Assembly: GCF_003034915.1 (NCBI RefSeq)
Contig: NZ_PZJX01000003.1
Location: forward strand, 1-64,000
Direction: 5' to 3'
Length of the DNA stretch: 64,000 bases
From: Mesorhizobium helmanticense
GTDB lineage: Bacteria; Pseudomonadota; Alphaproteobacteria; Rhizobiales; Rhizobiaceae
Part shown: positions 35,550-45,045 of the stretch, in pieces
Position numbering within the stretch: position 1 is the first letter of the stretch
Layout of the letters: each line of letters starts with the position of its first letter
Made by a program: the position numbers and the translations under genes
The notes under the pieces: model-generated
Database searches by the model: none
What the model was told of the DNA's origin: nothing
The model's input: only the letters and a program-made list of their open reading frames with translations

Positions 35550-36587
35550 CTATTCCCGGTCGAGAACCAGATCAGCCGGGCCAAACCGGTCCTTTGCCGT
35601 CTGTTGCTGGTGCCAGTAGGGGTAGAGCACGGGCGGACGGCTGACGGCATCGAGCCGTGCGCGGTCGTCGTCGGTAAGCACCAGGCTTGCCGCGGCGATA
35701 TTGTCCTTGAACTGCGCTTCGGTCCGTCCGCCGATCACCAGCGAGCTGACGGCAGGCCGGCCAAGCAGCCAGGCAAGCGCCACCTGCGCCGCGGACACGC
35801 CATGGTTCTTGCCGATAAAGGCAAGCACGTCGACGATCCGCCATAGCCGGTCCTCGTCGCGGATCGGCGGTTCCGACCAGCCGCTGAGCTGGCGGGCTGT
35901 GGGGCTGTCGCGGTTGTATTTGCCGGACAGCAATCCGCCGGCGAGCGGGCTCCAGACCAGCACGCCAAGCCCCTGGTCCACCGAAATCGGCAGCAGCTCA
36001 TATTCGGCTTCGCGCGCTTCCAGCGTGTAGTGGATCTGCTGGGTGATGAAGCGCGACTGGTTGTGGCGGTCGCTGATGCCAAGCGCCTTCATCACTTGCC
36101 AGCCGGAGTAGTTGGAGCAGCCGGCGTAGCGGACCTTGCCCTGGGTGACGAGCGTGTCCATCGCGGCGATGGTTTCCTCCAAGGGCGTCGTGCCGTCCCA
36201 TTCATGCAGGAAATAAATATCGATGACATCGGTGCGAAGGCGCTTCAGGCTCCTCTCGCACTCGCGGATCAGATGGTAGCGTGACAGGCCTTCGTCGTTG
36301 GGGCCCTTGCCGATCCGCATGCGCGCCTTGGAGGCGATCAGCACGTCGTCCTTGCGCTTGCCGCCAAGCGCTTCGCCGATGATCTCCTCCGAAAGCCCGT
36401 TCGAATACACATTGGCTGTGTCGATGACGTTGATGCCGGCATCGATGCACAGATCGATCATCCGGCGCGCCTCCTTGAGGTCGGTCTTGCCGACCGCCGA
36501 AAATGCGCCGGCGCCGCCGAAGGTCATGGTGCCCATGGTCAATGTCGAAACCTTCAGCCCGGACCGGCCGAGAGTGCGGTATTCCAT
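35550..36587 (-). CDS. Aldo/keto reductase
   Basis: A 345-aa NADPH-dependent oxidoreductase with the (beta/alpha)8 fold. It starts MEYRTLGRSGLKVSTLTMGT behind GAGGA; the AKR catalytic Asp/Tyr pair is in DTANVYSNGLSEEIIGEAL, and DVIDIYFLHEWDGTTPLEET carries the catalytic histidine. LGVLVWSPLAGGLLSGKY is the cofactor region. The open frame continues far upstream, but those residues are non-coding in character. It is related to the YajO/Tas-like subgroup; the substrate is unknown. It stands alone, divergent from ppk2. Confidence 0.9.
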   Translation of the reverse strand: MEYRTLGRSGLKVSTLTMGTMTFGGAGAFSAVGKTDLKEARRMIDLCIDAGINVIDTANVYSNGLSEEIIGEALGGKRKDDVLIASKARMRIGKGPNDEGLSRYHLIRECERSLKRLRTDVIDIYFLHEWDGTTPLEETIAAMDTLVTQGKVRYAGCSNYSGWQVMKALGISDRHNQSRFITQQIHYTLEAREAEYELLPISVDQGLGVLVWSPLAGGLLSGKYNRDSPTARQLSGWSEPPIRDEDRLWRIVDVLAFIGKNHGVSAAQVALAWLLGRPAVSSLVIGGRTEAQFKDNIAAASLVLTDDDRARLDAVSRPPVLYPYWHQQQTAKDRFGPADLVLDRE

Positions 36588-36865
36588 GTCAGGTCCTCGC
36601 AATGGCGTTGAAGAGGGCGTCTGCCAGGCCGCCCGGAATGAGACGGGCATTTTTAGGATAATTCGCGCGGCTTGTCGCCCCCTGGTCGCGCAATGACCGT
36701 TCAAGTCTCGCTGATCGGTGGTGGCGATCGGCACATTGGCTCTCTGCAATAAAACCGTCATTGCCGGTCTATATTGAAGTCGGCTCAAGGTGTCATCGGA
36801 GCCGGCAGGCCGGAATCGAGGGCGCCGGACAAAAGCCGGCAGGCTTGCACGCGGAGCAGCGCAAA

Positions 36866-37786
36866 ATGACCGAGACAAGACAGAATTCTCCGGCCAGGGA
36901 CTGGCTGGAAGCGGAACTCGCCGACACGCTCGATGAAGACTATGAGCTCGAGATGTCGGAGCCGGCGCTGTCGCTGGAAATCGCAAAAATCTACAAGAAT
37001 TCGCATCCGCCATCGATCGATCGCATGCAATATTTTCGCGACCTGATCGCGCTGCAGTCCGAATTAATCAAATTGCAGTCCTGGGTGGCCTACCACAAGA
37101 AGAAGCTGGTGGTGGTCTTCGAGGGCCGTGACTCGGCCGGCAAGGGCGGCGTCATCAAGCGCATCACCCAGCGGCTCAACCCGCGCATCTGCCGCGTCGT
37201 CGCGCTGCCGGCGCCGACCGAGCGCGAGAAGTCGCAATGGTATTTCCAGCGCTATGTTCCGCATCTGCCGGCCGGCGGCGAGATCGTGCTGTTCGACCGC
37301 TCCTGGTACAACCGCTCCGGCGTCGAGCGGGTGATGGGCTTTGCCCAGCCCGATCAGGTCGAGGAGTTCTTCCGCGACGTGCCGGATTTCGAGCGCATGC
37401 TCGTGCGTTCCGGGGTGACGCTGGTCAAATACTGGTTCTCCATCACCGACGAGGAGCAGCAAATGCGCTTCCTGATGCGCATCCACGATCCGATGAAGCA
37501 GTGGAAGCTGTCGCCGATGGACCTGCAGTCGCGCGTGCGCTGGGAACAGTACACCAAGGCCAAGGAAGAGACCTTCGCCCGCACCAACATCCCGGAAGCC
37601 CCCTGGTTCATCGTCGAAGGCAACGACAAGAAGCGGGCGCGGCTGAACTGCATCGACCATCTCCTCAAGCAGATGCCCTATGAGGATGTCCCGCATGAGG
37701 AGATCACGCTGCCGGAGCGTGTCTTCAATCCCGAATACGAACGCCAGGTGCTGCCGCGCGAGCTCTACGTGCCGGAAAAATATTGA
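36866..37786 (+). CDS. ppk2: Polyphosphate kinase 2
   Basis: A 306-aa cytoplasmic PPK2 enzyme using polyphosphate to phosphorylate nucleoside diphosphates (or the reverse). The Walker A EGRDSAGKGGVIKRI is at residues 86-100; the Walker B region is GGEIVLFDRSWYNRSGVERV; the lid module (MRFLMRIHDPMKQWKLSPMD) follows. The length fits one-domain (class I) PPK2. ATG 36866 (MTETRQNSPARD) is chosen because the upstream frame is not protein-like. Monocistronic, followed by a rhizobial palindromic repeat. Confidence 0.95.
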   Translation: MTETRQNSPARDWLEAELADTLDEDYELEMSEPALSLEIAKIYKNSHPPSIDRMQYFRDLIALQSELIKLQSWVAYHKKKLVVVFEGRDSAGKGGVIKRITQRLNPRICRVVALPAPTEREKSQWYFQRYVPHLPAGGEIVLFDRSWYNRSGVERVMGFAQPDQVEEFFRDVPDFERMLVRSGVTLVKYWFSITDEEQQMRFLMRIHDPMKQWKLSPMDLQSRVRWEQYTKAKEETFARTNIPEAPWFIVEGNDKKRARLNCIDHLLKQMPYEDVPHEEITLPERVFNPEYERQVLPRELYVPEKY

Positions 37787-37811
37787 TTGGCGAAAGCCGG
37801 CGCGTCATCGG

Positions 37812-37858
37812 ATCTCCCCCCTCGTGGGGGAGATGTCCGGCAGGACAGAGGGGGGCGC
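37812..37858. repeat. Rhizobial palindromic repeat, single unit
   Basis: A CTCCCCC/GGGGGAG hairpin followed by ATGTCCGGCAGGACAGAG. It is the same family as the units at 17517-17664 and 54880-55037, here as a single copy between ppk2 and the convergent reductase gene. Confidence 0.75.
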
Positions 37859-37895
37859 GAAGGATCGCAGCGCAGAAGGCTGCGCCGCATCAGCA

Positions 37896-38540
37896 CTACG
37901 CCCGTTCGATAATCACATGCATGGCGTTCGGCGTCGCGACCTGCTCTGTGCACCGGTAGCCGAGCCTTACCATGTCGATGCCGGCAAAAAGGTTCTCTCC
38001 GGAGCCGAGCAGCATCGGCGATATCGCCAGGTGCATGTTGTCGATGAGCTTTTCTCTGAGGTATTGCTGGATGGTGGCGACGCCGCCGCCGATCCGTACA
38101 TCCTTCCCCTCGGCCGCCGCCTTCGCCTGTTCGAGCGCCGAATGGATTCCGTCGGTCACGAAGTGGAAGGTCGTGCCGCCCTCCATGACGATGGGGTCGC
38201 GCGCATGATGGGTCAGCACGAAGACCGGCACATGGTAGGGCGGGTTGTCACCCCACCAGCCTTTCCAGCTCTCGTCAGGCCATTCGCCGCGGATCGGCCC
38301 GAACATGTTGCGGCCCAGGATCCATGCGCCGACATTGTCGAAGCTGCGCGCCGCGAACGCCTCGTCAGTGTCCGTGGTCCCGCCATCCTTGCCGACCATC
38401 TTGTGGAAGGTGCGGGTGCCGACCATCCATGTGTGCAGGGCTTCCCCACCAACACCCAGCGGGTTCGTCAGGTCCTGGTCGGAACCGGCGCCGAAACCGT
38501 CGATCGACAGGGTGAAAGCGGCGACGCGAAGTTTGGACAT
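37896..38540 (-). CDS. Dihydrofolate reductase / RibD C-terminal family protein
   Basis: A 214-aa protein of the RibD_C superfamily (YyaP/YwjB-like). It begins MSKLRVAAFTLSIDGFGAGS, includes GAWILGRNMFGPIRGEWPDE (NADPH-binding G(R)N/M type motif) and the family's IRIGGGVATIQQYLREKLID near residue 155. ATG 38540 has GGAGG at six bases. Such stand-alone members are putative NADPH-dependent reductases with unknown substrates, unlike the bifunctional ribD of this window. Monocistronic. Confidence 0.88.
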   Translation of the reverse strand: MSKLRVAAFTLSIDGFGAGSDQDLTNPLGVGGEALHTWMVGTRTFHKMVGKDGGTTDTDEAFAARSFDNVGAWILGRNMFGPIRGEWPDESWKGWWGDNPPYHVPVFVLTHHARDPIVMEGGTTFHFVTDGIHSALEQAKAAAEGKDVRIGGGVATIQQYLREKLIDNMHLAISPMLLGSGENLFAGIDMVRLGYRCTEQVATPNAMHVIIERA

Positions 38541-38747
38541 GAAAACCTCCTCGATAACCGGTTTTATTTCGCAAGCAGTTGTCTTGTAGCGAACTGATTG
38601 CAAAACGCAATCGGTATTTTCGATCACGGCAAGGCGAGAGCAGAGGTCAAGCGACCTCCGCTCTGTTCACGGCGCAAGTCGGAAATTGTCCCGAGTGGCA
38701 AGGCGGATCGCCGGCGCTACTGGTCGCCGACGAACATCCGGATAGGA

Positions 38748-39779
<1,032 letters not shown>

Positions 39780-39901
39780 CGCTTAACTCCGGATCGGCCA
39801 GCTTTTACCACGTGCCTGTGCGACTGACCAATGCGACACGTTTGTGCCAGGCTCTGCGCAGTGCATGTCGAGTCAGGCCGGCCACCGAATGTCGGCATAA
39901 G

Positions 39902-40720
39902 CTAGTCCGGCAGGCCGTTGCCCGATAGTACCTGCGCCGCACCCCGCATGCCGACACGGAATGCCTCATCGAAGCTGACGCCGCGCACCTGCCAGCTATA
40001 GGTCTTGCCGCGGGTCTCCAGCCGCCAGTCGGCGATCCAGCCAAGCTCCCTGTCGCTCCAGACAATGCTGCCGGCCAGCGCCTTGTCGGCACCAGTCTTC
40101 CTGGCCAGGTGGTCCAGGACCACCATATCGGCATAGCGCAGCGTCTGGTCATCCAGTCCGGACGCCGACAGCAGTGATGTCTGTGGAAAGACGATCCACA
40201 TGGCCAGTGGGCCGGCGGCATTGACGAAGGATTCGCGCATCGGTTCACCGCCCTGATCGTCGGCGGTCAGCGCGAAATGCTTTTTTCCTCGCTCCACCGA
40301 CAGAAACGCTGCCAGACGTGGCCGCTCTCCAAGCCAGGGCTTGCTGCCGAGCGAAGCGAGCACCCTGTCGATCACCTCGGGCTTGTAGATGCAGGTGAGG
40401 TCGTGCGGCCGGTCGTGCGTTCCTTGTTCGTCGTGGACAGGAATACCTCCCAGCCGGTCGCGGTAACGGAATTCGGCAACAAAGCTGCCGGCCTTGTCGC
40501 GCAGCGCCGCCATCTCCGGTTTCTTCGGCAGGCGCTGGTCGCCCGACACCCGGAGCAGCACCGCGTCCAGGCAGGCCTTGAAGCCTGTCTGGCGGTTCAC
40601 TTCGCCCTGGCCGGTGACGATGGTCTGCGACTGGTAGAGTTCCTGGGCAGTCGCCGCGACAGCGGGAGCCGCGGCCATGAGGCCGATCACAACAAGCACA
40701 AGTCGCGAAAATCCAGCCAT
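39902..40720 (-). CDS. DUF2066 domain protein
   Basis: A 272-aa exported protein. The signal peptide MAGFSRLVLVVIGLMAAAPA plus VAA is cleaved near residue 23. DUF2066 features follow: TQELYQSQTIVTGQGEV-like start, GFKACLDAVLLRVSGDQRLP near residue 50 and the YADMVVLDHLARKTGADKAL region near residue 195. Periplasmic, function unknown in all members. It is followed by 122 bases and then hemB in the same direction. Confidence 0.85.
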   Translation of the reverse strand: MAGFSRLVLVVIGLMAAAPAVAATAQELYQSQTIVTGQGEVNRQTGFKACLDAVLLRVSGDQRLPKKPEMAALRDKAGSFVAEFRYRDRLGGIPVHDEQGTHDRPHDLTCIYKPEVIDRVLASLGSKPWLGERPRLAAFLSVERGKKHFALTADDQGGEPMRESFVNAAGPLAMWIVFPQTSLLSASGLDDQTLRYADMVVLDHLARKTGADKALAGSIVWSDRELGWIADWRLETRGKTYSWQVRGVSFDEAFRVGMRGAAQVLSGNGLPD

Positions 40721-41030
40721 GGCTTACCTTTCCCAGCTCATCAAGCCCCTGATAGACAGTGCGTCGGGCTGGGATGGCGGCCAAGTTCTAGCATCGGGTG
40801 CTATCAACCGCCTAGATGAAGCGATTAGGCTCCCGGCATTGACGCACCCATGTGCCAGCTATTAGAGCGACGTGCGTCCAGTTGGATGCACAAAGTACGC
40901 GTCTCAAGAGTTTTGAGTCTTCGCATCGTGCTTCCCGAACCGAAGGTCAGCGCAGCAAAAATCGATTCCGATTTTCGGGCCGATGCGATAGCACTTCAGT
41001 CCCGCAGGCGCGGGGAGGGATTCTCTGGCG
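40721..41030. other. 310-base intergenic region without a gene
   Basis: Divergent control region between the DUF2066 gene and the hydrolase gene. The only structure I see is AAAATCG/CGATTTT (40959-40976), part of a dispersed rhizobial sequence that continues TTCGGGCCGATGCG. No coding frame has a supporting ribosome-binding site. Confidence 0.5.
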
Positions 41031-42074
41031 ATGGATTTTGACGGAGGCGACGAAATTCGCTTCGAACATTTGGGTCGGGCTGGCGTCGTCACGCTGACGC
41101 GGCCGCAGGCGCTCAATGCCGTCACGCATCGCATGGTCAAGGCACTCGACAGGGCACTGCGCGCCTGGGAGCGGGATGACGAGGTCGATGTCGTCGTCGT
41201 CAAGGCCGAGGGCAGGGCGTTTTCCGCCGGCGGCGATATCCTCCATATCTACGAGGCCGGCCGCGCGGGAAAGCCGCCGGTCGAGTTCTTCGCCGACGAA
41301 TACCGGCTCAATGCCCGTATCGCCCGGTTCAAGAAACCCTATGTCGCGCTGATCGACGGCATCGTCATGGGCGGCGGCGTCGGCATCTCGTTCCACGGCT
41401 CGCAGCGGGTCATGACCGAGAACGCCCAGTTCGCCATGCCGGAAGTCGGCATCGGCTTTTTTCCCGATGTCGGCGCCAGCCACCTCCTGCCGGACCTCGG
41501 CGGATGTTTCGGCCTGTATCTTGCGCTCACGGGAAACCGCATCCGCCACGGCGACGCACTCTGGTCGGGCCTGGCGACGCACACGATCAAGGCGCAGGAT
41601 CAGGCCTCATTTCTCGACCGGTTGGCGGCCACCGGCGACCCGGAATCGGTGCTGCGCGGCTTTTTTGTTCCGGCAAAGCGCGAGACGGACAGGCCGGTGC
41701 TGGAGGCGATCGCCCGCCATTTCGCGCAACCGTCGCTGGCCGACATCGTCGGCAGCCTGGAGCGGGCGGCCGCTGCCGACGATTTCGCGGCAAAGACGCT
41801 GGCGACGCTCCGCACCCGCTCGCCGACCAGCCTGCATGTCGCTTGGCGCCAGATCAGCGCCGGGCTGACCTTGTCCATGGACGAATGCATGAAGATGGAG
41901 TTCCGCATCCTCAACCGCATGCTGTCAGGCCATGATTTCTACGAGGGCATTCGCGCCGCCATCATCGACAAGGGCTCGACGCCGCTCTGGTTGCCGGCAA
42001 GCATCGATGCGGTCAACGCTGTCGATATCGATGCCTATTTCGCCCCGCTCGGCGAACGGGAGCTCGAACTGTGA
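41031..42074 (+). CDS. 3-hydroxyisobutyryl-CoA hydrolase / enoyl-CoA hydratase family
   Basis: A 347-aa crotonase-fold enzyme. The oxyanion-hole segments are GRAFSAGGDILHIYE near residue 60 and DGIVMGGGVGISFHGS near residue 108, with MPEVGIGFFPDVGASHLLPD after it. The length and the C-terminal ECMKMEFRILNRML and GIRAAIIDKGSTPLWLPASI features match 3-hydroxyisobutyryl-CoA hydrolases of valine degradation rather than short enoyl-CoA hydratases. ATG 41031 is preceded by GGAGGG. The next gene overlaps its stop codon by four bases. Confidence 0.88.
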   Translation: MDFDGGDEIRFEHLGRAGVVTLTRPQALNAVTHRMVKALDRALRAWERDDEVDVVVVKAEGRAFSAGGDILHIYEAGRAGKPPVEFFADEYRLNARIARFKKPYVALIDGIVMGGGVGISFHGSQRVMTENAQFAMPEVGIGFFPDVGASHLLPDLGGCFGLYLALTGNRIRHGDALWSGLATHTIKAQDQASFLDRLAATGDPESVLRGFFVPAKRETDRPVLEAIARHFAQPSLADIVGSLERAAAADDFAAKTLATLRTRSPTSLHVAWRQISAGLTLSMDECMKMEFRILNRMLSGHDFYEGIRAAIIDKGSTPLWLPASIDAVNAVDIDAYFAPLGERELEL

Positions 42075-42493
42075 GCGAGGTCACGTCGAGACGCGTCGTG
42101 CTGCAGCCGACCACGGTGGAGGTTATCTTCGCCTGGTTCCAGCGTGTCATCGCCGGCTATTGCCTCCTGTTCGGCATATTGTACTGGATCAGGCTGATCG
42201 GCTTCTACCAGGGTCCGCTGTGGCGCTTCGACCTGATGCCGGTGCACTGGCAGGTGGCGGCGGTGATGCTCGCCGTGTTCTTCCCGTTCGCCGCCGCGGG
42301 CCTCTGGATGCTGGCCTCCTGGGGGCCGGTGATATGGTTCATCTGCGCGGTGACCGAGACGGTCATGTATGTCGGCTTTCCCGAACTCTTCGGCCACCGG
42401 CCGTTGATCGTCGCCTCGCACGCGGCGGTGGCGCTGCTTTACATCGTCTTTCGCGTGGTGATCTGGCTGCAGAAGCGCCAGACCCGGCGCTAG
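42071..42493 (+). CDS. DUF6163-like membrane protein, 140 aa
   Basis: A protein with four predicted transmembrane segments: VIAGYCLLFGILYWIRLIGF, WQVAAVMLAVFFPFAAAGLW, GPVIWFICAVTETVMYVGFP and HAAVALLYIVFRVVIWLQKR. The GTG start (42071) overlaps the preceding stop (GTGA), implying translational coupling with the CoA hydrolase. This small membrane protein is conserved in rhizobia next to that hydrolase as far as I recall; function unknown. Confidence 0.8.
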   Translation: MSEVTSRRVVLQPTTVEVIFAWFQRVIAGYCLLFGILYWIRLIGFYQGPLWRFDLMPVHWQVAAVMLAVFFPFAAAGLWMLASWGPVIWFICAVTETVMYVGFPELFGHRPLIVASHAAVALLYIVFRVVIWLQKRQTRR

Positions 42494-42780
42494 AGTATTT
42501 TGCAGCCAAGTGGACTCACTTGGCTCCGCACAAATGCGGTTAAACAAGCTGATAGAACGGGATGCCTCGTCCGCTCTGATTTCGGCCCAGAATCGGTGGT
42601 GAAATCTTTAGGTTAATTATCCTTGCTCGGGTGACCGTTCGTTAAGCCTCTTTCGAAACCTCTTACCGGTAAGCTCTTGTTAGCCTTGGCGTTTAAGTCG
42701 AATTTTATGAGTATTCGATAGTGTCGCGATCAAGGTGAAAAACAAAAAATCACCAGGGCGACAAACGAGAGGCAAAGACA

Positions 42781-43296
42781 ATGATCAATTCGCGTCCGGC
42801 GGCGAAGACCGCCAACGTATCCGACGATCGCCGCGAGGCAATCCGTTCGCTTTACATGGAATCGCTGCAGCTGGTGGAGCGTCTGCACCGCCGTCTGCTT
42901 GACGTCATCAAGGACGAATTCGACCGCAACGGCCGTTCCGACATCAACGCCATCCAGGCGCTGCTGCTGTTCAACATCGGCAACTCCGAGCTGACCGCCG
43001 GCGAACTGCGCTCGCGCGGCTACTATCTCGGCTCGAACGTCTCCTACAATCTGAAGAAGCTGGTCGACCTCGGCTTCATCAACCACCAGCGTTCGCGCAT
43101 CGATCGCCGTTCGGTCCGCGTCTCGCTGACGCCGAAGGGCAACGAGGTGGCGGAAGTCGTCGCCGGTCTCTATGAGCGCCATGTCGGTTCGATCGAACAG
43201 GTCGGCGGCATCAACACCGACGAGTTCAAGCAGATGAACCGCGCCCTGCAGCGGCTGGATCGCTTCTGGAACGACACGATCGCCTACCGGATGTAA
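42781..43296 (+). CDS. ldtR: MarR family regulator LdtR
   Basis: A 171-aa winged-helix regulator. MarR-like features: INAIQALLLFNIGNSELTAG and LRSRGYYLGSNVSYNLKKLV (recognition helix) then FINHQRSRIDRRSVRVSLTP (wing) at residues 55-120. It closely resembles LdtR of Liberibacter and Sinorhizobium, an activator of the L,D-transpeptidase gene ldtP, and ldtP is indeed the next gene. ATG 42781 follows a long 5' region of 287 bases. The pair probably controls peptidoglycan cross-linking under osmotic stress. Confidence 0.9.
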   Translation: MINSRPAAKTANVSDDRREAIRSLYMESLQLVERLHRRLLDVIKDEFDRNGRSDINAIQALLLFNIGNSELTAGELRSRGYYLGSNVSYNLKKLVDLGFINHQRSRIDRRSVRVSLTPKGNEVAEVVAGLYERHVGSIEQVGGINTDEFKQMNRALQRLDRFWNDTIAYRM

Positions 43297-43650
43297 TTCA
43301 TCCGCCGCATCGAGCTGCGGAGCCGCGCCACGGAAGCGCGGCCCAGGGAGCAGCCAATCAAGGATCGGTGCCGAAAAGCACCGGTCCTTGCATTTCGTAC
43401 GGGCCAGCCGATCCAAATCACTGATAAGGCCACGTTGCCGCCATATTCCCGGTGAAAGCGAGAATGCGGGTGAGGCGAGAGCCATGAATTCACCTCGACC
43501 TCGCGTCGCACCTTTGCCTGTTTCACATCGAAGTGATGGGGGCGCTGGTTGGCTAATTGTTAACAATGCCAATTTTAGTGTGCGGGCGAGATCGCCCGAT
43601 GACCAACGCAGCAAGTGACAAGAATTGCTACAGGAATGTCTGGAACGTCA
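43297..43650. other. 354-base region between ldtR and ldtP
   Basis: It contains a strong hairpin at 43359-43390 (AAGGATCGGTGC / GCACCGGTCCTT, without a T-run) that may end or attenuate ldtR mRNA, then AT-rich text before ldtP (GGCTAATTGTTAACAATGCC at about 43551) that is a good place for the ldtP promoter and an LdtR site. I could not define an LdtR box. Confidence 0.5.
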
Positions 43651-44904
43651 ATGAGAACCAGCCGCCGTTTCTTCCTTTCCGGAGCCTCCGCGCTTGCCGC
43701 CGCGATTGTTGCCGGCAGCGCCAGCGCGCAGGACGTGATCGGGGATATCCTGAAATCCTCGGGCCGCGGCAATTGGGACGACCAGTTCGACGCCCGCCCC
43801 ACCCAGGGCGGCAAGGTGGCCTCGACGCTGCCGATCTTCAGCCTGCAGACCGTTGCGTTTACCGAGCAGGCGGTGGCGCAGTATCAGAACATCGTCGCCC
43901 AGGGCGGCTGGGAGCCGGTTCCCGATACCAAGAAATTGCAGCTCGGCGTCGACGATCCCGACGTGGTGCCGCTGCGCAAGCGCCTGATGGTTTCGGGCGA
44001 CCTGGCGCAGAGCGCCGGCATTTCGACGGCCTTCGATTCCTATGTCGACGCGGCGGTCAAGCGCTTCCAGGCGCGCCATGGCCTGCCGTCCGATGGGACT
44101 TTGGGTCAGTACACTTATGCGGCGATGAATGTTTCGGCGCCAATCCGGCTCGGCCAGTTGCAGACCAATTTGCAGCGTCTGCGCGAGCGCGCCGGCACTT
44201 TGGGCAACCGCTACGTTCTGGTCGACATCCCGGGCGCCCAGGTCGAGGCGGTCGAGAACGACCGCGTCGTGCTGCGCCACACGGCGATCGTCGGCAAGAT
44301 CGACCGCCAGACGCCGATCGTCAATTCCAAGATCAACGAGATCATCGTCAATCCCTACTGGAATGCCCCGGTCTCGATCGTGCGCAAGGACATCATTCCG
44401 CTGATGCGCAAGGATCCGAACTATCTCAAGGACAGCCATATCCGCCTGTTCGCGCCGGATGGCAGCGAGGTCGACCCGCTGACCGTGGACTGGTCGACCG
44501 ACGACGCCGCGAAATACCGCTTCCGCCAGGATCCCGGCGCCGGCAATGCGATGGCCTCGGTCAAGATCAATTTCCCGAGCCCGGACGGCGTGTATATGCA
44601 CGATACGCCACAGCAGAGCCTGTTCGGCAAGATGATGCGTTTCGATTCCTCGGGCTGCGTGCGCGTCCAGAACGTGCGCGATCTCGTCACCTGGATCCTG
44701 CGCGACACGCCGGGCTGGAACCGCCAGCATTTCGAGGCGGCGATCAAGAGCGGAGAGAACGTCCCGGTGCAGGTCACCAATCCGGTGCCGGTCTATTTCC
44801 TCTACGTTTCTGCCTGGTCGACGGGGCCGGGCGTCGTGCAGTTCCGCGACGACATCTATGGCCTCGACGGGGCCAACGAGCTGCAGATCACTTCTGCTCT
44901 GTAA
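43651..44904 (+). CDS. ldtP: L,D-transpeptidase LdtP
   Basis: A 417-aa periplasmic YkuD-family transpeptidase that forms 3-3 cross-links or attaches proteins to peptidoglycan. The N-terminus MRTSRRFFLSGASALAAAIV with AGSASA is a twin-arginine (Tat) signal. A peptidoglycan-binding domain (VDAAVKRFQARHGLPSDGTL) precedes the YkuD domain, whose catalytic motif is YMHDTPQQSLFG then SSGCVRVQNVRDL (Cys336). ATG 43651 has GGAA seven bases upstream; starts at 43636 and 43615 are in frame but extend ahead of the twin arginines. ldtR is upstream; an intrinsic terminator follows. Confidence 0.93.
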   Translation: MRTSRRFFLSGASALAAAIVAGSASAQDVIGDILKSSGRGNWDDQFDARPTQGGKVASTLPIFSLQTVAFTEQAVAQYQNIVAQGGWEPVPDTKKLQLGVDDPDVVPLRKRLMVSGDLAQSAGISTAFDSYVDAAVKRFQARHGLPSDGTLGQYTYAAMNVSAPIRLGQLQTNLQRLRERAGTLGNRYVLVDIPGAQVEAVENDRVVLRHTAIVGKIDRQTPIVNSKINEIIVNPYWNAPVSIVRKDIIPLMRKDPNYLKDSHIRLFAPDGSEVDPLTVDWSTDDAAKYRFRQDPGAGNAMASVKINFPSPDGVYMHDTPQQSLFGKMMRFDSSGCVRVQNVRDLVTWILRDTPGWNRQHFEAAIKSGENVPVQVTNPVPVYFLYVSAWSTGPGVVQFRDDIYGLDGANELQITSAL

Positions 44905-44921
44905 CCAACTGATTCTTTTGC

Positions 44922-44952
44922 TGAAAAGGCCGCCATAGAGCGGCCTTTTTGC
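44922..44952 (+). terminator. Rho-independent terminator of ldtP
   Basis: AAAAGGCCGC at 44924-44933 pairs with GCGGCCTTTT, followed by T-rich DNA. Confidence 0.88.
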
Positions 44953-45045
44953 TTTCAGGTTTTCGCCAGCGCGTCCCTTATGTGTCGAACTGGACGTTCC
45001 ACCCGGTTTTGCGCATGGTCCTGAAACCTCGTTCGGAATCGCACC

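Noticed and set aside
43359..43390. Classical terminator after ldtR
   Set aside because: The stem is strong but no T-run follows, so it is recorded only as a hairpin in the ldtR-ldtP gap.
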